DNA of 64,000 nt from NCBI RefSeq assembly GCF_900102055.1, contig NZ_FNBA01000004.1, positions 1 to 64,000 of the forward strand. Direction: 5' to 3'. The translations under genes and the position numbers were made by a program. Shown here piece by piece: positions 55,309-63,796 of this stretch; position 1 is the stretch's first letter; each line of letters opens with the position of its first letter. The notes under the pieces are model-generated. The model made no database searches. It worked only from the letters and a program-made list of their open reading frames with translations, and was not told where the DNA came from. The stretch is from Ulvibacter litoralis (lineage in GTDB: Bacteria; Bacteroidota; Bacteroidia; Flavobacteriales; Flavobacteriaceae).

Positions 55309-58300
55309 ATTTTATTTTTCCTGTATCTAAATCTGCTCTTGTTTTTCTTTGTAAATCTAAAATTTCATCTTGAATTCTTTTTTGATCCCAATTTTCAGTC
55401 ATCGCTCTAGTATTTATAGCATCAAGATTCCCTTTCATTTTTTTATTATATTCTGAATGGGTTTCATTCCACCCTTTATGTAATGACTTATTAGGATTTG
55501 AGTCTATTCCTTCAGCTACGGGTAAATATTTCATATTACTAGCTCCGTCAATATTCATTCCAGATGCTTTAAAAGCAGGGTGATTTTGAAGACTTTTCGG
55601 TATCATATGATGACGTTGATATCCTTGCTTAGTAGGCATCCATGTCGGCATCATCCCAAATAAGTCAACAAATGTATTACTATCACTTACATAGCTATAC
55701 ATATTCGGCATACCACCATCTAGTCCTATAGGATCCTGACTAATGTATGCACCCTCATCTGCATTATAATATCGATACCTATTATAATACAATCCAGTCT
55801 CAACATCCTCAAACTGACCTTGGTATCTAAACGGGCAATCGTTCAATGAACCTGTAACAAGTTTACGTACTTTTCCGTAGATATCATACTCGACTTCCCA
55901 GGTTTTTTGACCTCCCGAGTTGTACATTTCTACGGGGGTTCCCAGGTAATCCGTAATAATAGAAAATTGTTCACCATCTACAATTTTTGCAGCAGGCTTA
56001 AAGGTTCCTTCTTCAAAAATCCAAGTAATAAAACCAACGTTTTCTTCAACTTTTACTGTTTCCTCAGATGTTTCCGAAGTCTTAAGCGCTTCTAAAATTG
56101 GTTGTTTTGGGAGTCCTAACGGTTCTTCTTTGTCTTGTGTTAGATCACCAAACTCGTTCACCATCCATTGCGGCCTGTCTTCAAGTTTGTATTTCCATTC
56201 GTGAAGTGGCACGTTACCGTTCCAAACCCATCGTGTAATAATACGATCTTTATGGTTCATTCTCGGAACAAGAATTTTTGCGGTTCTTCTTCCTAAGGCA
56301 TCGTATTCAAAAGTTAAGGTGTCGCCATCTGGTTTTACGACCGATTGTAACATTCCGTTGCCTTGCCATTTGTATTCCCAGTTTCCGTTAAGGGTGCTTT
56401 TTAAAATTAAATTCCCTTCTTGGTCGTATTTGTATTTGTTACCGCTGGCTTCTAGAAGTTTTCCTCCCGCGCCATATTTACGGTCGCTCTTTTCTTTGGT
56501 TCGGTATATATTTCCAACTTCGTCTGGAAGCTTGTAGTCAAATTGCTTGTCTTCGTAGCGTGCACTGGCTAAACTTCCGAAGGAATCGTACGTATAGCTA
56601 ACAACACCGCTTGTAAGCTCATTCACCATTTTGTGTAGCTGGTCGCTTATATTCCACGCATAAGTTCTATGTCTTAGCTCCTTGTTGGTTCTAGAAACAG
56701 TGTGCTGTATTGGGCGCCCCGCTTTATCGTACGCCATTTTATTGGTGATTCCACCTGGTAACACACGCTCAATTTCTTGTCCGATACTGTTGTACGACAT
56801 TTTTGAAGTCCATGCAGTATCGTGTCCTTCGGCCATGGCATCTACTTGCTCTATAAGACCAAACTCATTTCGCTTTAGTGTAATATCGGCACCTAGACTA
56901 CTTGAAATACCAATTCTATTTCCAGCGTTGTCGTAGGTACTTTCTACTAGATGACCGTCTTGTACTTCGGAAACTACTTTCCCAGATTCATCTCTCGTAA
57001 TTTGTACGGTACTATTTTGGTTCACGGCTTCAATAAGAAGTCCGTCATCGTTATAACTGAAGGTTTCCCAAGTACCGTCACTGTGTTCGGTACGTGTGAT
57101 GCGACCGTTTAAATCGTATTCAAATTCAGAAAAACGATTTTCAGGACGTACTACCTTCAACACTTTTCCTGCGCGATCCCGTTGGTATTCGCGTCTTAGG
57201 CCGTCAAAACCAGTTTCGTTTATAATCTCTCCATTTTTATTTCTTCCGAAGCGATAGTACTCTTTATGTTCGTTTATAATGGCGAGAAGTTGTTCCTCAG
57301 TATTGTATTTAAATTGCACTTTGCTTCCGCTTTCTTCCCGAAGTTTCAAGCTTCCAAGGGGCGTGTATTCAAAATTAATTTTATGGCGTTTCGAGTCGAT
57401 GGTTTCAATCACTTCGTCGTAGGCGTTGTATTTTAGGTTGATAATGTTATCGTCGGTGAGTTTAATTTTCTTTACTCTACCTAACACATCATAACTAAAT
57501 TGTTGTTTGTGTTTTGCTGGATTGGTGGTTTGAATGCATTCGCCCCAGATATTGTAATTCCATTTTGAAACGCCTCCATTTGGAAATATCATTTTAGAGA
57601 CATTATAATCGGAATCGTATTTTAGTTCGGTAAATTTCCCTTCGTTGTCTCTAATTTTTTTGAGCAAGCCATTTTTACCATAGATAAAAGAAGTAACGGC
57701 TCCGTCAGGGTTTATCGTTGCAAAAACTTTGTCATCTTCATACACCTTGGTCATTGAAGTTCCTGCAGGTGTTTTGGTAAGTATTAGTTTGTCATTCTCA
57801 TTGTAAACAAAAGAAGTAACGGTACCATCGGGATGGTGAATTCCAACTAAATTTCCTCGTTGGTCGTACGTATATCCAGTAATGTTTCCTTCTTCGTCAA
57901 TGTCGCGATAGGGTTCCATAAACTCGGTATATTCATGAAAAATATGGCCGCCTTCAGGATTTGTTACTTGCGTACAAAGGTTGTTGCTATCGTAATAATA
58001 GATGGTTTCTTCTCCTAACGAATTTATGGTTAGGTTTTGTCCCTTTCCGTAGTGAAGCGTACCAGATAATATGCCGCCATCTCCCCATGTTTTTATACAC
58101 TTAGCGCCTGTTGTTTTACCGTCGTATTCCCAATAAAACGCTTGTCCGTTACGATCGGTCTTTTTCACCATTAAATGGTTTTTGTATTCCATTTTGGTGG
58201 TTTGGCCTAGTGCATCTGTAATGCCTATTAAGTCGCCTTCTTCGTTATACGCATATTCAACCAGCAAGCGTTGTTCTCCTTCGTGGAGTGCTACTGCTTT

Positions 58301-59446
58301 TACGATTCGGCCTTCGCTATCGTTAGTGATGTCTATTTTACGTCCTGCGGTATCTATAATTTCTACTAAATTATGAGCACCGTTGTAATGAAATTGGATT
58401 TTAAAATCGTCCACATTACTTATGGACGTAAGTTTTAAAAGCGTATTAGAAACTTTTGTAAAGGTATTTATACGGTCGGTTTCATGTTCTTTTACGGTAT
58501 ATGTATTTCCGTCTATGCAGGTAAGGGTTAGTTTTTCTGTACGATCGTAGAAACTATCACCTTCTGCAATAAGCAAAGGGAAATCTGTAACGCGTCCGTC
58601 TGCCAAACGCATCACAATGGCTTGGTCTTTATTTTCAATGTGTAATACAATGTCGTAATTACTGTGCATTCCATACCCTAAGATACCGCGATATTCAGAA
58701 TCTGAATACCAATTTCGGCCCCATTCTACAGGGATAATTCCAGGAATTGAAAAATCTTCTCCTTCATAAATCATTCTCCCTGTTACTAAGTCGATAGGCT
58801 CGAATCCAAGTTTACAGAGTTTTTTGCTGAGTCCTTGAGTTCCAGGAAATTTTTTAAGGACGGCGTGATTTAATTTTTTTAATCCTTTTCCAGCGGCTTT
58901 CATAAGAGAGCCCATCCCGAAGGACATTGCCAATCCCATTAGCATAGCGCCAAAATCGGGTGTATAAGGACCTCCAACCATAACAGGAGGACCACTCGGA
59001 ATTGGAATGGTAGCAGAGGAAGGTAAATACATTCCTAGCTTTGGTTTCATTTTTTTACCAGGAGAGGCTGTTAGCGGTACTCCAATATCGTTACAGGACA
59101 TTACCATGTATCCAGAAGGACTCATGTACGAACCTTCGGTAACTACTTTTGAACTTCCAAAAAAGTTTGCAGAATCGTGACCAATGGTTGGATTCATTAG
59201 TAATGGACCTCCCATCGGAATGTGAACCATTGTTCCTAGCATTCCAGATGTGGTACTATTTCCCCTTGGTACTTTGCTTACATTAATGGTAGACCCAATA
59301 AATGGAACATAATCCATAGGGTCAAAAATCATCCCAACAAATGGATAGGGAAGAGGTATTGGTATGGGCCCTGCCGGAGAAGGTATCATTGTGATATGAA
59401 TATCAATTCCCATTACGGGGTCCATATGTTTATTTGCTGGCATCAT
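55301..59446 (-). CDS. PAAR-Rhs T6SS effector with C-terminal AHH nuclease
   Basis: 1381 residues. A PAAR-like spike-tip domain (about 1-165; HMDPVMGIDIHITMIPSPAG, GGPLLMNPTIGH, SYMSPSGYMVMSCNDIG) is followed by a hydrophobic Gly/Met segment (about 170-200), the Rhs entry domain (FEPIDLVTGRMIYEGEDFSIPG), ~25 YD repeats (about 230-1080) and the Rhs core end (YQGQFEDVETGLYYNRYRYY, DPIGLDGG). The cleavage site is V-D-L-F-G-M (1260-1265), not the usual DP-x-GL. The tip has HH at 1279-1280 in RHHMIPKS, H1323 and H1330: AHH-type endonuclease. It is delivered on VgrG; two bases follow the candidate adaptor gene. Confidence 0.93.
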   Translation of the reverse strand: MMPANKHMDPVMGIDIHITMIPSPAGPIPIPLPYPFVGMIFDPMDYVPFIGSTINVSKVPRGNSTTSGMLGTMVHIPMGGPLLMNPTIGHDSANFFGSSKVVTEGSYMSPSGYMVMSCNDIGVPLTASPGKKMKPKLGMYLPSSATIPIPSGPPVMVGGPYTPDFGAMLMGLAMSFGMGSLMKAAGKGLKKLNHAVLKKFPGTQGLSKKLCKLGFEPIDLVTGRMIYEGEDFSIPGIIPVEWGRNWYSDSEYRGILGYGMHSNYDIVLHIENKDQAIVMRLADGRVTDFPLLIAEGDSFYDRTEKLTLTCIDGNTYTVKEHETDRINTFTKVSNTLLKLTSISNVDDFKIQFHYNGAHNLVEIIDTAGRKIDITNDSEGRIVKAVALHEGEQRLLVEYAYNEEGDLIGITDALGQTTKMEYKNHLMVKKTDRNGQAFYWEYDGKTTGAKCIKTWGDGGILSGTLHYGKGQNLTINSLGEETIYYYDSNNLCTQVTNPEGGHIFHEYTEFMEPYRDIDEEGNITGYTYDQRGNLVGIHHPDGTVTSFVYNENDKLILTKTPAGTSMTKVYEDDKVFATINPDGAVTSFIYGKNGLLKKIRDNEGKFTELKYDSDYNVSKMIFPNGGVSKWNYNIWGECIQTTNPAKHKQQFSYDVLGRVKKIKLTDDNIINLKYNAYDEVIETIDSKRHKINFEYTPLGSLKLREESGSKVQFKYNTEEQLLAIINEHKEYYRFGRNKNGEIINETGFDGLRREYQRDRAGKVLKVVRPENRFSEFEYDLNGRITRTEHSDGTWETFSYNDDGLLIEAVNQNSTVQITRDESGKVVSEVQDGHLVESTYDNAGNRIGISSSLGADITLKRNEFGLIEQVDAMAEGHDTAWTSKMSYNSIGQEIERVLPGGITNKMAYDKAGRPIQHTVSRTNKELRHRTYAWNISDQLHKMVNELTSGVVSYTYDSFGSLASARYEDKQFDYKLPDEVGNIYRTKEKSDRKYGAGGKLLEASGNKYKYDQEGNLILKSTLNGNWEYKWQGNGMLQSVVKPDGDTLTFEYDALGRRTAKILVPRMNHKDRIITRWVWNGNVPLHEWKYKLEDRPQWMVNEFGDLTQDKEEPLGLPKQPILEALKTSETSEETVKVEENVGFITWIFEEGTFKPAAKIVDGEQFSIITDYLGTPVEMYNSGGQKTWEVEYDIYGKVRKLVTGSLNDCPFRYQGQFEDVETGLYYNRYRYYNADEGAYISQDPIGLDGGMPNMYSYVSDSNTFVDLFGMMPTWMPTKQGYQRHHMIPKSLQNHPAFKASGMNIDGASNMKYLPVAEGIDSNPNKSLHKGWNETHSEYNKKMKGNLDAINTRAMTENWDQKRIQDEILDLQRKTRADLDTGKIKCG

Positions 59447-59448
59447 AA

Positions 59449-60810
59449 TTAAAACCAGTTAAATAATGAGAGTTTTCTTTTTTCCATTTCTTTTTTTCTA
59501 GTTTCAATTTCATCACGCCAATTATCACCATCTATCTCCTTCATAAAATCGTCTACTTTAATGCATTCTTCTTTTAGATTGTCATTGTCTAAAAGGGTGT
59601 AGTAATCTGAAGCGATGAAGCTCATACAGGTCGATTGAAGCGTTTCTTTCTCTTGTTTGTTTCCGTAGTGATACGCTTTGGTAACAATCTCTTTGTATTG
59701 TTGCTTGTCTTTCTTTTTAATAGCGCTGGAAGCCATCCACCAAGCAGTTAGCGGTTGTTGTGCAAATCCGTGTTCTAAGGCAATATCGGCTTGTTTACAA
59801 AATAAGTTTGCAGCGTCTTCTTGTTTCTTCTGAAGTTGTTTCGAACTTGCTTGAAACCCATAGAATTGAATTAATACAGGTTTGCAGGCATCGTCTCCCA
59901 TTTTAAGCCCTTGTTTTGAAATTGCAAGTCCTTTCTGAAGCAAATCGTCAATGCGTTCAAATTCTTTAAAGCTGAAAAGCATTCCGGCATAGACAATATG
60001 TGCGGTAGCGTACAAACTTTTAATTCCAGAACGCTGTGTTGCTTCTAATGCTTTGTTTCCCCATTTGTTAAGGTTTGTAAGGCTATTGTTGGTAACAGCC
60101 TTAGACATTTTTAACATGCATTGTCTAAATAATACATCGGGTTTATTAGGGTCGCCGCTACTTGTTATTTTTGAAATAGCTCCGTTTAAATCTAACGGGA
60201 TAGAAAGCGATTTTGCTTGGTCTTCGTGTGTTTTTACTAACGGATCAAAATAACGCTCGTCGGAATAGTCGAAAATCATAAAACGCACATTGGTAGGCAA
60301 CCCAAGTTTTAGTAGGCTGTCTAACCAATTGCTGTATTCTTTCGGACTTTCCACACTGTATGGGAACAAAGCAAGTGTTAAGGCTCTATTTTTATCGGGC
60401 AGTGCTTCTTGAAATGTTTGTAGCATTTCTACGAGCAGTTTGTTATTACTAGAAGTATCGTCTGTGATTTTAGCTTCGAATGAATCTACGTCCCATGTAA
60501 AGTTTGAATGTTCTTCAGAGAGGGCTTTTACTGTTTTTTCATCTTTTTTGTACGCTTCAATCCAGTCATTGATAAGGTGTTGACTGTGAAGTTTTTTGTT
60601 AGTAAACTGTGTAAGCAACACTATAACCATGTCGGGTAAACTTCCGTGTGGCGTTGATTCTAGTTTTAAAAACCCTTCGTAAAGTCTTGCTTGTTCAGGG
60701 ATAATTAGCCACCGTACTAATGATAGTTCAGGGTAGGGTGTAACATCACTATTCCACTTATGTTGTAGTTGTGCAATAAGTTGGGCTATAGGATTGTGCT
60801 CATTACTCAT
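59449..60810 (-). CDS. unknown protein between vgrG and Rhs: candidate T6SS effector adaptor
   Basis: 453 residues, soluble, no signal peptide or membrane helix. The N-terminal half has an alpha/beta look (LSLVRWLIIPEQARLYEGFL, PDMVIVLLTQFTNKKL, RALTLALFPYS, NVRFMIFDYSDERYFDPL); the C-terminal half is helical and TPR-like (about 230-430). It ends with a charged helix (RKKEMEKRKLSLFNWF). It sits 21 bases after vgrG and 2 bases before the PAAR-Rhs gene, the place where adaptor/chaperone genes (EagR or Tap in Proteobacteria) lie. No sequence match to those families is apparent. Role is inferred from position. Confidence 0.6.
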   Translation of the reverse strand: MSNEHNPIAQLIAQLQHKWNSDVTPYPELSLVRWLIIPEQARLYEGFLKLESTPHGSLPDMVIVLLTQFTNKKLHSQHLINDWIEAYKKDEKTVKALSEEHSNFTWDVDSFEAKITDDTSSNNKLLVEMLQTFQEALPDKNRALTLALFPYSVESPKEYSNWLDSLLKLGLPTNVRFMIFDYSDERYFDPLVKTHEDQAKSLSIPLDLNGAISKITSSGDPNKPDVLFRQCMLKMSKAVTNNSLTNLNKWGNKALEATQRSGIKSLYATAHIVYAGMLFSFKEFERIDDLLQKGLAISKQGLKMGDDACKPVLIQFYGFQASSKQLQKKQEDAANLFCKQADIALEHGFAQQPLTAWWMASSAIKKKDKQQYKEIVTKAYHYGNKQEKETLQSTCMSFIASDYYTLLDNDNLKEECIKVDDFMKEIDGDNWRDEIETRKKEMEKRKLSLFNWF

Positions 60811-60831
60811 TTTTAATCTAGTTGTTTATTC

Positions 60832-62577
60832 TTAATTCAGATTAACGATAGCACCTTTTATATTCGTCATTGCTTTCCCATCAATATCGACCATTGGAGC
60901 TTCTATTTTTGCACTAGCGTCTCCTTTAACACCAAACTGAACAGCTTTCATGTCTAACTTCACACCAGCTTTTACTGAATGATTGGTTTTTGCTTCGCTT
61001 TTGTACTCCATTGCTTTGATGTCCATTTTATTTTTGACATCAATACTAAGGTTGTTCGAGGCAGTAATATTAATGTCTTTAGAGGTTAGCGTAAGGCTGT
61101 CAGGTGCGTTTATTGTTATAGATCCTTCTTTAGAGTCTAATATAATTGAGTTTCCTTTTTTGTCTTTTATGGTAATTGTTTCATCTCCTTTTTTGTCACT
61201 AAATTCGATAACGTGACCACTTCTTGTCTGTATGGCTTTAATGTCATTATCGGGAGAAGCCCAATCGCCAAGTGGTTTGTTTTTTGAATTATATAAGCCT
61301 CCTAATACATAGGGAACTTCAGCGTTACCACCTTCAAAATCTACCAATACTTCATCGTCGACTTCAGGAATAAAATGAAAACCTTGTTCGTTTCCTCCTG
61401 TATGTGGCGATACAATACGCAGCCATGGTGTTTTTAGCCCCATTTCTTCTTGCCAAGGAAAAGCGACTCTAATACGACCAAGTTTCTCTGGATCTTCGTT
61501 TTCTATCACTTTAGCAATTTGGCTATCACTAAATGGGAACGCTTCAATATTTGTTTTCGGATACGCATCAGAAGCTGAAGTAATCGCTTCAAAATGATTT
61601 TCGTATTGTCCGTTTCTATTTGTTTTGTGCGTTACTTGAATTATACGGTATCCTTCACCATCTATTTTTACGATATTTCCGAGTTTTACACTTGGGTTAT
61701 CACTAGATCCTGTTAATTTTACTTGCCGTATCGCACTGGCTTCATTTTGTGATTTTACTTTTGCCTTAAGTATTTCTTTACCATCTGTAACGTTGTTATT
61801 GTTCCATACTTCTGTTGGAATTCCGAATAAATCTTTAGATACATTTGTTACAACTCCAGAAAAAGCACCTCCTGAGTTATGTGGCTTAGATTTGGCTTTA
61901 AGTACTTTAGTAGAATTATAGTCGTTTGAATGATAACTAAAATTTTGAGATTGTGGTAAGAGGTTTATTTTATATTCAATTAAATCTGAATTGTATTTGA
62001 GTTCCGTTTCTTCTGTTTCAGGGGCTCCAAAAATTAATCTTTCACCGTTGTAGTAAAACCATTCCCCATATTGCGCTGCTAATCTGCTTACAAATTGAAA
62101 ACAGCTTTCGTTGTGCTGTACACAATATTCTAAAGTGCCAGAAAATCTAGGGCTTATCGTATTATCAATGTTGTATGCGTTTAAGGCATCAGAAACAATA
62201 TCGGTAAGACTTTCTTCTTCAAATGAGTTGAAATGTGGGCCATCATCTGTTCGTATGGTTGGGCTTTTAGCGATGAGTATGACTTCATTTCCAGCCTCAG
62301 TGTTATCTCCTTTGCTTATTTTAACTTCAGCAATAACTCCTTTAAATTCGAAGCTATTATTTTCGTCGTAAAGAGATTCCACTTTAATAGTGATTGTCTG
62401 ACCTAGAACATTTTTACTTTTGGCGCCTATTTCTGAATCATCTTTATCGAAGACATCCATTCGATAAACAATTTCTAATGTATGATGTGCATCAATTTCT
62501 TGCTCAAGATTAAGTCTTCTAAAAGAAGAATAATCTTCGCCAGCAATCATAACCGTTGTTTTTGTAAGTAAAGCCAT
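60832..62577 (-). CDS. vgrG: T6SS spike protein VgrG/TssI
   Basis: 581 residues. Gp27-like base (about 1-340; EQEIDAHHTLEIVYRMD, CVQHNESCFQFVSRLAAQYGEWFYYNG), gp5-like OB fold (about 350-430; KLGRIRVAFPWQ, TPWLRIVSPHTGGNEQGFHFIPEVDDEVLVDFEGG) and a C-terminal beta-helix (about 450-581; repeats such as ITIKDKKGNSIILDSKEGSITI). No extra C-terminal effector domain. It forms the trimeric spike that carries the PAAR-Rhs protein. 13 bases after the divergent tssD gene. Confidence 0.93.
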   Translation of the reverse strand: MALLTKTTVMIAGEDYSSFRRLNLEQEIDAHHTLEIVYRMDVFDKDDSEIGAKSKNVLGQTITIKVESLYDENNSFEFKGVIAEVKISKGDNTEAGNEVILIAKSPTIRTDDGPHFNSFEEESLTDIVSDALNAYNIDNTISPRFSGTLEYCVQHNESCFQFVSRLAAQYGEWFYYNGERLIFGAPETEETELKYNSDLIEYKINLLPQSQNFSYHSNDYNSTKVLKAKSKPHNSGGAFSGVVTNVSKDLFGIPTEVWNNNNVTDGKEILKAKVKSQNEASAIRQVKLTGSSDNPSVKLGNIVKIDGEGYRIIQVTHKTNRNGQYENHFEAITSASDAYPKTNIEAFPFSDSQIAKVIENEDPEKLGRIRVAFPWQEEMGLKTPWLRIVSPHTGGNEQGFHFIPEVDDEVLVDFEGGNAEVPYVLGGLYNSKNKPLGDWASPDNDIKAIQTRSGHVIEFSDKKGDETITIKDKKGNSIILDSKEGSITINAPDSLTLTSKDINITASNNLSIDVKNKMDIKAMEYKSEAKTNHSVKAGVKLDMKAVQFGVKGDASAKIEAPMVDIDGKAMTNIKGAIVNLN

Positions 62578-62590
62578 AATGTTTTTATTA

Positions 62591-62983
62591 CTAAAATATA
62601 TCCCAGGTATTTTCGAAACTTACATCGTTGATATCCATTGCTCTGGCCGATATTTCGATTCTTGTTTTCATGGGAAGAGCATCTTCTGCATTAAAAAATT
62701 CTTTATAAGAAATACAAAACGCATCGTGGAATGTTAATGTTTTATTACTTGACATATTGTCTCGTTTATAAAAAATAATTTCTCCTTCTTTATAAGTATG
62801 AGGCATAACCATCCACGCTAAGAGGTCGGTGTTACTAGTAGATTCTATTAGTATTTGAATAAGACCTGCTCTTGGCAATTCAATGGGACGACCATTATAG
62901 CCTACTTTTTGATTAAATTCAAAAGAGCATTCTAAAACATTCATCTCTTCACCTTCTATTGTAAGTTTCGCTAAAAAAGACAT
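62591..62983 (-). CDS. tssD: divergent second Hcp/TssD paralogue
   Basis: 130 residues, clearly an Hcp-family member by layout (MSFLAKLTIEGEEMNVLECS, GRPIELPRAGLIQILIESTS, LTFHDAFCISYKEFF, RIEISARAMDI) but only distantly like the two near-identical Hcps. It is co-directional with vgrG, 13 bases upstream, so it may be the tube's first ring that joins the spike, or an Hcp specialised for this effector. That role is inference. Confidence 0.85.
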   Translation of the reverse strand: MSFLAKLTIEGEEMNVLECSFEFNQKVGYNGRPIELPRAGLIQILIESTSNTDLLAWMVMPHTYKEGEIIFYKRDNMSSNKTLTFHDAFCISYKEFFNAEDALPMKTRIEISARAMDINDVSFENTWDIF

Positions 62984-63010
62984 AGTATAAAGTTGTTAAA
63001 TTACAAATAG

Positions 63011-63048
63011 ACAATTTAGGGAGTGTTTAAAACCACTCCCTAATTTGT
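63011..63048 (-). terminator. hairpin between hcp copy 2 and second tssD
   Basis: TTAGGGAGTG and CACTCCCTAA, extendable to about 15 pairs, separate two genes on the same strand. The T-run is poor on the minus strand, so partial termination or mRNA-end protection is likely, allowing high hcp and lower vgrG expression. Confidence 0.6.
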
Positions 63049-63072
63049 ATTACTTTTGTAGAAAGTTATCGC

Positions 63073-63459
63073 TTATACCCAGTCGTTTACATGCTCACCA
63101 TTACCAATGCTAATTGTTTTAGCTGAAATGACAAATGACTCTGACATTGGGTTTTTTCCTGTAGAATCAAAACCTTCGTGATATTTTACCATGTAACCTT
63201 CTGTGAATTTTAATTCTTTTGAAGTGGCATCAGTATCTCTTTTAAGAAACACAACAGATCCATCTCTGCGTTCAAAGTTATTGAACATCCAATCAGATAA
63301 ACTAACATCAGCAGTAGATTCTACTGTTAGTTTAATTTTCCCTCCTCTAGTAATTGAAGATGGCCTACCTGTGGCATCAGTTTCTTGATGTAAGTCGTAT
63401 GAGCAACTTAATACGTTGTACTCATTTCCACTTACTTTTAATTTTGCTTTAAAAGACAT
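63073..63459 (-). CDS. tssD: T6SS tube protein Hcp/TssD, copy 2
   Basis: 128 residues, almost the same as copy 1 at 48951-49337 (differences such as V/A at 9-10, R/K, T/V, S/G are few and conservative). Upstream sequence is also related (AT-rich leader and TTG-N20-TAATTTTA promoter). It starts the tssD-tssD-vgrG-adaptor-Rhs series, with a hairpin right after it. Confidence 0.93.
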   Translation of the reverse strand: MSFKAKLKVSGNEYNVLSCSYDLHQETDATGRPSSITRGGKIKLTVESTADVSLSDWMFNNFERRDGSVVFLKRDTDATSKELKFTEGYMVKYHEGFDSTGKNPMSESFVISAKTISIGNGEHVNDWV

Positions 63460-63796
63460 AATGTTAAAATTTAATTGTTAAAAAAAATAGATATCTATAT
63501 ATATAAAAATATGTAAGTACTAAAATTAAAGAACTATTGTAAGACTGGCAAGCGAACGGTTAGTTTTCTTAAATTGAATAGATTATCCGTTTTTTTTGGG
63601 GGATGAAATACAATGTATAAGAACACTTTTAAAACAAACTAGAGTTGTATTAAAAACAAGCTTTTTTCTTTAATGGGGGTAACAGGGGAGGTGACTTAAT
63701 TATGTAAAAAAGAGGCGTTTTGATACCATAAATTGGCTTTTAGTAAAAGATTTTATTGATTTTACGGTCAGCTACAATTTCTTGTATTGAAAATGT
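63460..63796. other. intergenic region, 337 bases
   Basis: Between hcp copy 2 and the partial gene at the right edge (both -). It holds the hcp promoter and otherwise nothing recognised. Confidence 0.6.
63521..63551 (-). promoter_or_regulatory. candidate promoter of hcp copy 2
   Basis: On the minus strand TTG (63551-63549), 20 bases, TAATTTTA (63528-63521), the same arrangement as before hcp copy 1. The final base of the -7 box is A instead of the consensus G in both copies. Confidence 0.55.

Noticed and set aside
55907-58376. Several plus-strand open frames of 60-85 codons inside the Rhs gene
   Set aside because: They are antisense shadows of the YD-repeat coding sequence with no coding character of their own.
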